Assembly (NCBI GenBank): GCA_963920635.1
Contig: OY987308.1
Coordinates: 2,360,225-2,424,224, forward strand
DNA length: 64,000 nucleotides
From: Pseudeuparius sepicola
Lineage: Eukaryota; Arthropoda; Insecta; Coleoptera; Anthribidae
Reading direction: 5' to 3'
The notes below the pieces were generated by a model, which ran no database searches, had not been told where the DNA came from, and worked only from the letters and a program-made list of their open reading frames with translations. This document shows, piece after piece, positions 56,466-64,000 of the stretch (positions are counted from its first letter, which is position 1; every line of letters starts with the position of its first letter). A program made the translations under genes and the position numbers.

Positions 56466-57134
56466 ACATACGAGAATTCCATACCTACCTTCTTTGACCA
56501 ATCAGAGGCTCGTTTTTTGCTTCGTTGTCATGGCAATTCAAAAAATTTCCGGAAATATTCTCACTTGCTCTAGGCAGCAGGTGATTATAGCGGAAATTTT
56601 TTTGACAAATGTCATTATTATAATGTGACAATGTAACAATTAGATACCCGACAAAAATTTTGATAATAATTTCGTGTACGTATGGAATTTTCTTACCGAA
56701 TCCCCCACGTTCTTGAATTAATATCCGGAAAATTTTCTCTAACACGTATTTTTTAAGAAAAATTTCCGGCAACAATTCAAGCACTAGGGCGATTACTAGT
56801 GAAAATACAACACTCCTGGTATTATCGCTGATATCGTCACCTGATTGGTTAATATTTCAAAGATCGTGTCATTTTATTCATTCGTATTGGCAGTCGTTGC
56901 ATGTTGGATTCTCGCGATAATAATACCTTATATATTACTTCTTCGACTGTCGACGCTGCAAATGATTAAAATAAATAATTCAAAACCATAAAAACACAGT
57001 TGCTTGTGTCTGAAATTTCGCTTCTCAGACGTTCGAACTTTACATCGAAATAAAAAAAACACTCGCCTTGGGTGGTCACAGTAATACTGAAAGCCACCCA
57101 ACCAGTTTGCAGACAAACCGACATCTGTGCGTAC

Positions 57135-57590
57135 TATACAGGGTGTACAAAAACGCCGGCAAGAGCAACAAAAGTTACTGCACATTCAGACTCAGGTCGC
57201 TGGCAACAGGTACAGGGTGAAGATATATGGTATATGGACCGGGAGATAGTGACAGATTTTTGGACGTGATTTTACTCAGTATGCCTTTCAAAGGGCATTA
57301 TGTTGCCTATATTCTCACAGTAATAAGGTATGGATCAGACAGTCATCCTGGGTTCTTCAATATGAAAAACTGAGTTTTCATTTATTCGAAAAATATGCGT
57401 TTTGATATGATTTAGGTCAGGCTGCCATGTGTTCAAAATAGAAAATTCCTCGGAAAACCATAGGCATACTGTTAGGGTGGGTCCAAAGGGCTATTATTGC
57501 CACGCTAACGGTATGCCTATGTTTTTTCGAGGAATTTTCTATTTTGAACTTCATTATAAAACACATGGCAACACCCTGTATAATATATTG
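57135..57590. repeat. TIR-like repeat with ACAGGGTGT and ACACCCTGT ends
   Basis: Ends ATACAGGGTGTACAAAAAC and GGCAACACCCTGTATAAT. The interior 57255-57430 is the inverse of 20390-20560 (TGACAGATTTTTGGACGTGA, TGAGTTTTCATTTATTCG). An inner hairpin lies at 57430-57560 around AAAATAGAAAATTCCTCG and its complement. Confidence 0.55.
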
Positions 57591-57799
57591 TTTACATAGC
57601 AGCTATAATGAAAAAATTGTGTAAGGACATAACGTTTTCAATTAGGTACTTTGAGGTTTAAACGAACGGTCGATATTTCTCTCGGGGTGTTTCAGACCTA
57701 AATACAATAATTTTAACCACATACTCAGAAAGGTGTCTAAATGCGGAAAATCGGAAAACATTTTTTTCGGAAATATTTTAGAAATAATTAAATAATTTT

Positions 57800-60700
57800 T
57801 CTTGAAATCGGCATTAAAATGTCCCAAAATCGTCATTAAAAGCACAGAAATCGTACAATAATGTAGCCCATTATTGTACGATTTTTTCAATAAGTAGGCC
57901 TTGGCGAGATGTAAACATCAAACGTCAGACGCGGAGAAATCGCCCGTCAAAAGTGACCAAATATTCAAAACCCGGCCGATAAAGGCTCATTTAACTTTTC
58001 GTACACATTGAGAAATTGTTTCCTATAGAAGCGCAATCCTTCAGTCTACATATTTTTGTAAATTTGAATATCAATAGATTTCTTGTGTAGGCTGCACAAG
58101 AAGCAGCAGTTTGGTTTTTCTGTTCGTAGGTGCCGTACGTCATTATACTTGTCGTAGGTAGAGCGATCGGAAAAGTCAAGCAACGCCGCGCGTAGTCGGT
58201 TCGTGGACGGGTGATCCCTTATTATTATTTTCTTGCCTAATAAAACATTTTTTTTTCCGATTTCAAGAAAAATATAATGTGTACCTCGGCACTGAAGTTC
58301 TTTTTATGACTCATGTGGTTTATTTGCCTCGGCCAGAGGCCTCAGCAACTAAACTCCACATGAGTCATAAAAAGTTGAACTTCAGTGCCTTGGTACATAA
58401 ATAACTATTTCTTGAAATCGGCATTAAAATGACCCAAAATCGTCATTAAAAGCACAGAAATCGTACAATAATGTAGCCCATTATTGTACGATTTTTTCAA
58501 TAAGTAGGCCTTGGCGAGATGTAAACATCAAACGTCAGACGCGCAGAAATCGCCCGTCAAAAGTGACCAAATATTCAAAACCCGGCCGATAAAGGCTCAT
58601 TAAACTTTTCGTACACATTGCGAAATTGTTTCCTATAGAAGCGCAATCCTTCAGTATACATAGTTTAGTAAATTTGAAAATCAATAGATTTGTTGTGTAG
58701 GCTGCACAAGAAGGAGCAGTTTGGTTTTTATGTTCGTAGGTGCCGTACGTCATTATACTTGTCGTAGGTAGAGCGATCGGAAAAGTCAAGCAACGCCGCG
58801 CGTAGTCGGTTCGCGGACGGGTGATCCCTTATTATTATTTTCTTGCCTAATAAAACTTTTTTTTTTCCGATTTCAAAAAAAATATAATATGTACCTCGGC
58901 ACTGAAGTTCTTTTTATGACTCATGTGGTTTATTTGCCTCGGCTAGAGGCCTCAGCAACTAAACTCCACATGAGTCATAAAAAGTTGAACTTCAGTGCCT
59001 TGGTACATAAATAACTATTTCTTGAAATCGGCATTAAAATGACCCAAAATCGTCATTAAAAGCACAGAAATCGTACAATAATGTAGCCCATTATTGTACG
59101 ATTTTTTCAATAAGTAGGCCTTGGCGAGATGTAAACATCAAACGTCAGACGCGCAGAAATCGCCCGTCAAAAGTGACCAAATATTCAAAACCCGGCCGAT
59201 AAAGGCTCATTAAACTTTTCGTACACATTGCGAAATTGTTTCCTATAGAAGCGCAATCCTTCAGTATACATAGTTTAGTAAATTTGAAAATCAATAGATT
59301 TGTTGTGTAGGCTGCACAAGAAGCAGCAGTGTGGTTTTTCTGTCAGGAGGTGCCGTACATCATTATACTTGTCCTAGGTAGAGCGATCGGAAAAGTCAAG
59401 CAACGCCGCGCGTAGTCGGTTCGCGGACGGGTGATCCCTTATTATTATTTTCTTGCCTAATAAAACTTTTTTTTTTTCCGATTTCAAAAAAAATATAATA
59501 TGTACCTCGGCACTGAAGTTCTTTTTATGACTCATGTGGTTTATTTGCCTCGGCTAGAGGCCTCAGCAACTAAACTCCACATGAGTCATAAAAAGTTGAA
59601 CTTCAGTGCCTTGGTACATAAATAACTATTTCTTGAAATCGGCATTAAAATGACCCAAAATCGTCATTAAAAGCACAGAAATCGTACAATAATGTAGCCC
59701 ATTATTGTACGATTTTTTCAATAAGTAGGCCTTGGCGAGATGTAAACATCAAACGTCAGACGCGCAGAAATCGCCCGTCAAAAGTGACCAAATATTCAAA
59801 ACCCGGCCGATAAAGGCTCATTAAACTTTTCGTACACATTGCGAAATTGTTTCCTATAGAAGCGCAATCCTTCAGTATACATAGTTTAGTAAATTTGAAA
59901 ATCAATAGATTTGTTGTGTAGGCTGCACAAGAAGCAGCAGTGTGGTTTTTCTGTCAGGAGGTGCCGTACATCATTATACTTGTCCTAGGTAGAGCGATCG
60001 GAAAAGTCAAGCAACGCCGCGCGTAGTCGGTTCGCGGACGGGTGATCCCTTATTATTATTTTCTTGCCTAATAAAACTTTTTTTTTTCCGATTTCAAAAA
60101 AAATATAATATGTACCTCGGCACTGAAGTTCTTTTTATGACTCATGTGGTTTATTTGCCTCGGCCAGAGGCCTCAGCAACTAAACTCCACATGAGTCATA
60201 AAAAGTTGAACTTCAGTGCCTTGGCACATAAATAACTATTTCTTGAAATCGGCATTAAAATGTCCCAAAATCGTCATTAAAAGCACAGAAATCGTACAAC
60301 AATGTAGCCCATTATTGTACGATTTTTTCAATAAGTAGGCCTTGGCGAGATGTAAACATCAAACGTCAGACGCGGAGAAATCGCCCGTCAAAAGTGACCA
60401 AATATTCAAAACCCGGCCGATAAAGGCTCATTTAACTTTTCGTACACATTGCGAAATTGTTTCCTATAGAAGCGCCATCCTTCAGTATACATAGTTTAGT
60501 AAATTTGAAAATCAATAGATTTGTTGTGTAGGCTGCACAAGAAGCAGCAGTGTGGTTTTTCTGTCAGGAGGTGCCGTACATCATTATACTTGTCCTAGGT
60601 AGAGCGATCGGTAAAGTCAAGCAACGCCGCTCGTAGTCGGTTCGCGGACGGGTGATCCCTTATTATTATTTTCTTGCCTAATAAAACATTTTTTTTTTCC

Positions 60701-61460
60701 GATTTCAAAAAAAAATATAATATGTAACTCGGCACTGAAGTTCTTTTTATGACTCATGTGGTTTATTTGCCTCGGCCAGAGGCCTCAGCAACTAAACTCC
60801 ACATGAGTCATAAAAAGTTGAACTTCAGTGCCTTGGTACATAAACAACTATTTCTTGAAATCGGCATTAAAATGTCCCAAAATCGTCATTAAAAGCACAG
60901 AAATCGTACAATAATGTAGCCCATTATTGTACGATTTTTTCAATAAGTAGGCCTTGGCGAGATGTAAACATCAAACGTCAGACGCGCAGAAATCGCCCGT
61001 CAAAAGTGACCAAATATTCAAAACCCGGCCGATAAAGGCTCATTTAACTTTTCGTACACATTGCGAAATTGTTTCCTATAGAAGCGCAATCCTTCAGTAT
61101 ACATAGTTTAGTAAATTTGAAAATCAATAGATTTGTTGTGTAGGCTGCACAAGAAGCAGCAGTGTGGTTTTTCTGTCAGGAGGTGCCGTACATCATTATA
61201 CTTGTCCTAGGTAGAGCGATCGGTAAAGTCAAGCAACGCCGCTCGTAGTCGGTTCGCGGACGGGTGATCCCTTATTATTATTTTCTTGCCTAATAAAACA
61301 TTTTTTTTCCGATTTCAAGAAAAATATAATATGTACCTCGGCACTGAAGTTCTTTTTATGACTCGTGTGGTTTATTTGCCTCGGCCAGAGGCCTCAGCAA
61401 CTAAACTCCACATGAGTCATAAAAAGTTGAACTTCAGTGCCTTGGTACATAAATAACTAT
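57800..61460. repeat. Six tandem copies of a ~610-bp element
   Basis: Units start with TCTTGAAATCGGCATTAAAA at 57800, 58410, 59020, 59631, 60241 and 60853, and the last ends at 61460. Units 2-4 share TGACCCAAAATC, the others TGTCCCAAAATC. Each has a hairpin near the start (AATCGTACAATAATG and complement, loop TAGCC) and a longer one near the end (GCACTGAAGTTC, TTTTTATGACTCATGTGG and complements, about 100 bases in all). Short frames in it (for example 58179-57991 minus) repeat with the units and are not genes. A solo copy is at 2060-2669. A helentron-like (HINE) origin is one idea; a satellite seeded from a MITE is another. Confidence 0.9.
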
Positions 61461-63460
61461 TAATACCTATTTCCCCTAACGAGCCGCTCAGTTTTATTAT
61501 CGGGTAGACGCGTACCCAAGGCGAGAGGGAGAGGCAAATTCGTTTCAGGTCTTCCTTACGACGTTGCCAGATCGCGGAGCCAGGCAACGAAAAAACTCAA
61601 TATTTTCTTTATTTTTTCAAGGTATCTACTGATTTATCTAAATGTGCCTACTTTTTATTATCCTTTAGGAGGATAATCGCTGATCGCAAATGAAAGGTGG
61701 TTTAAAAACTATCCTCCACTGGTAAGTTGAATGGTAACACCTCGGTAAGACACGCACTCACATTCGCACTTGCCATATTATCACAAAACTCCCGGTTTCG
61801 AAAAGAAAGTTCGGCGGCACGGCAGCGCCCTGACGATATGGTACTGCGGTTTTCCACGGCGTCCACCGACGGAATTTAGACCTCAACTCGCCCTGCGTCC
61901 GAGGGGAATTGTACTACCTTCTCCGCCTACCTTTTCGCGTTCTCGGTTTCTTGGTTTCTAATGGCCGACTGGCCGACTCTCCTGCGCGGTCGCGCTCTGC
62001 GCACCCTCTCGATGTGGCGACAGTCGTTTTGCTCGCGGTGCGACGTTGCCGATACAGTTCATTCATTGTCTGATTTTTTACTACTAACTAGATTTAATAT
62101 TTATGTATTTATTACCATGTACAGCGAGTGTCCTCCGACAACAGGGATAATCTTTAGCAAACAAAAAAATAAAGACACAAAACACGGCGCTTAGTTAAGG
62201 TTTTATGTTTTAAAAGGCGACACGATAACAACTAAAAACTACACTGGCATGCGGCAGATAGATACACGATCGCCCCCTCTCCTGCCCCGTGGAAGGGCCG
62301 CCTCCACCGCCGGATTTCATTAGTTTAATTGAATTGGCCTTTCATAAATGCATAAATGGTAAAATTACTTAAAAGTATTTAAAATCGGGGAATACCAGCT
62401 AAAACCGGCAACGTTGCACGTCGCCCAATAATGTAGCTTCTGGCCGGCCCACTTCGCGGACGTTACCTCGCCAGTAGCGTCGTTATTGTTTGTAAAAAAA
62501 ACTTCCTTAAACAAATTTTTCTGGCTTTATTATTGACTTTTAATTTTTTTAAATTGCGGATTCGTATTAAGCTCAAATTTCTCCGCATGTGGTTAAAATT
62601 ATTGTATTTAGATCTGAGACACCCTGTATAAGTGTCTGCATTTGCATTTTTACTTGGCAGCAATCAAAATCTCACCTTTCGATTAAATAACCCCAATTTT
62701 TTTAAAAACTTGTTTCGCCAAAATAACGCTTAAAGTAGATTTAAAATGTTAATGAATTTATCCTATTTTATTACCCAACTTTTATTTCTCCTGAGACAAC
62801 CCTTTTGGTAAATTTATTACTCCCACGCGCCTACATAGCATAGCTTCATGGATGTACGAATGAGGGGGGGCTACCTGCTATTTTTAATTCAAGTTTTCAA
62901 TGATAATTTCAGAAAATCGATTTCTTTTTACACGAAATTAAATTAAATAATTTTCAATTATTTACAAACCTTCTTCTTACCTTTAAAGTGTATATTACTT
63001 ATAGTCCAAAGCACGAAAGAAAACGTTTCTAAAGAATGCGGGCAGCGTTGCGAGATTTCCTATACGAGTAGTCGTTATTTATTGGCGAATACAAGTTTTA
63101 TCATATTGAAGCCGAATTTCTGAACTCTGTTATACCGAAAAAATAAAGCTCGCATCACGGGACCACTTACCCATTTTTGTTTATCATTTATTTTTAACGC
63201 GGCGTGATAAAACACCTATTATATTTTTTTCAACATCGTCGCGTCTACCATCGCCTTTGAAATACGGCAACACAGCACTTCTGCGAAGGAGTCGGCTGAC
63301 AAAGGCAGTTAGTCAACGCGTTTTGTGCCTGTTTCTATAGTACGTAAAGTTAACTGCGTATTTGGGCTACCATACAGACCTCATTTTTTAGGCCGCTGGC
63401 AAGTTTTTTCCGCCGGCTCAGAGAGCTCAGTGGCGTTTCGTATGTTCGGGAGTTAACGTG
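61461..63460. other. Largely unique sequence, no convincing gene
   Basis: Two frames (61770-61961, 61961-62194) are arginine-rich by composition and show no motif. A GC-rich patch (62265-62310) and a solitary GACACCCTGTATAA repeat end (62618) are present. No exon with the expected phase-0 acceptor and a SAMD5-like C-terminus was recognised. Confidence 0.4.
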
Positions 63461-63467
63461 TGCAAAA

Positions 63468-63546
63468 TGAGTAAACAGGGAAGAACGTTGCATTCTCAAG
63501 CACGAGAAATAATTGCCAATGTTATAAGGGTTTGCCTTCCTCCATA
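63468..63546 (+). pseudogene. Possible N-terminal fragment of a mariner-like transposase
   Basis: An ATG at 63468 opens MSKQGRTLHSQAREIIANVI, like the helix-turn-helix start of insect DDE_3 transposases, and stops after 25 codons. Nothing recognisable follows up to 64000. It might also be a first exon; a donor was not found. Confidence 0.3.
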
Positions 63547-64000
63547 GTCTAAGGCATCACCGTTAAGAATAATATTAACAACAAATTAAATAACAATTAT
63601 ATGAAAATTAAGTCAGTGAATTAGACAAAATTGAGCTGCGCCCCTGAACTGTGATAATATTTGCGAGTTCTTCCCCCTTACGTCGCACGCATTCTGCCGT
63701 AAGCCAAAACATTGCTAATTTTAGTATTATCTCGCAGGTATTTGAACCAAAAGAATTTCGTTGTCTCCAGAAATATCGAATTAAGTAAAGTGTTTTCCGC
63801 TATATTATATTGACCCAAAATATGAGAAACGATGGAAGTCCGCATAATAAATTAAATGGCAAGTCAGTCTGCTTTATTTGGACAAAAATGGCAATTTAAA
63901 TTCATGAAGGGAGATATGAATATACTTAGAAAACGTCCGTATTCCTTTGTGATAAAAATTAGCTACAACCTGAGATGTGCAGTTGTGGCCGTGCTGAAAC

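Noticed and set aside
57642..58789. Minus-strand frames in the 610-bp units (57991-58179, 58535-58789)
   Set aside because: They repeat with the satellite unit, differ in length between units and have no family motif.
61770..62194. Frames at 61770-61961 and 61961-62194 as the missing SAMD5 exon 3
   Set aside because: Neither begins at a phase-0 acceptor nor resembles the SAMD5 C-terminus.

Overview
The window looks like a piece of an AT-rich, repeat-laden arthropod (insect) genome. The basis is spliced genes with GT-AG introns, a SAMD5-type host gene split over a 19 kb intron, and transposon types common in insects: Penelope-like, THAP/Harbinger (ISL2EU-like), hAT, Tc1/mariner-like, Copia and non-LTR. 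The many terminal-inverted-repeat (TIR) elements ending in CAGGGTG remind me of beetle genomes, but the order is a guess. There is no sign of a bacterial, viral or organelle origin, and I found no CRISPR array or tRNA/rRNA gene.

Layout. 0-1.3 kb: 3' end of a Penelope-like retroelement on the minus strand, with a GIY-YIG endonuclease and a hammerhead-like RNA core. 1.5-6.3 kb: a two-exon THAP-domain gene, intact at reading-frame level. Its 3.8 kb intron is largely transposons: a 610-bp element, a hAT derivative that itself holds a Tc1/mariner-like element, and a second hAT derivative with a perfect 8-bp target duplication. 6.4-12.5 kb: decayed THAP and Harbinger-type pieces and duplicated blocks.

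12.6-32.6 kb: the clearest host gene, a SAMD5-type SAM-domain gene on the plus strand. Exon 1 (12847-12951) ends in a donor that is followed almost at once by a ~315-bp satellite of about 12-13 units carrying a reverse-transcriptase motif. Exon 2 (32266-32598) completes the SAM domain. The intron between them holds Penelope remnants, several TIR elements, and a 3.7 kb DNA transposon (22744-26417, 39-bp TIRs) whose minus-strand four-exon gene encodes a DUF7869-like protein with a plausible DDE layout. That element is the best candidate for something undescribed. From 32.3 to 39.4 kb the SAMD5 exon-2 segment is amplified: one full exon and four copies truncated at their 5' side at a (TA)n tract, all with the splice donor but none of the truncated ones with an acceptor. 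A reciprocal fragment with an acceptor but no donor lies at 28.55 kb.

39.4-57.6 kb: more copies of the THAP-bearing elements, long palindromic (foldback) elements, Copia and hAT remnants, and some unassigned sequence. 57.8-61.5 kb: six tandem copies of the 610-bp element that also sits alone in the THAP intron. 61.5-64 kb: mostly unique sequence with no convincing gene. No exon 3 of the SAMD5-type gene was recognised; it probably lies downstream.

Limits: all homology statements come from motif recognition by eye. No alignment or database search was run.
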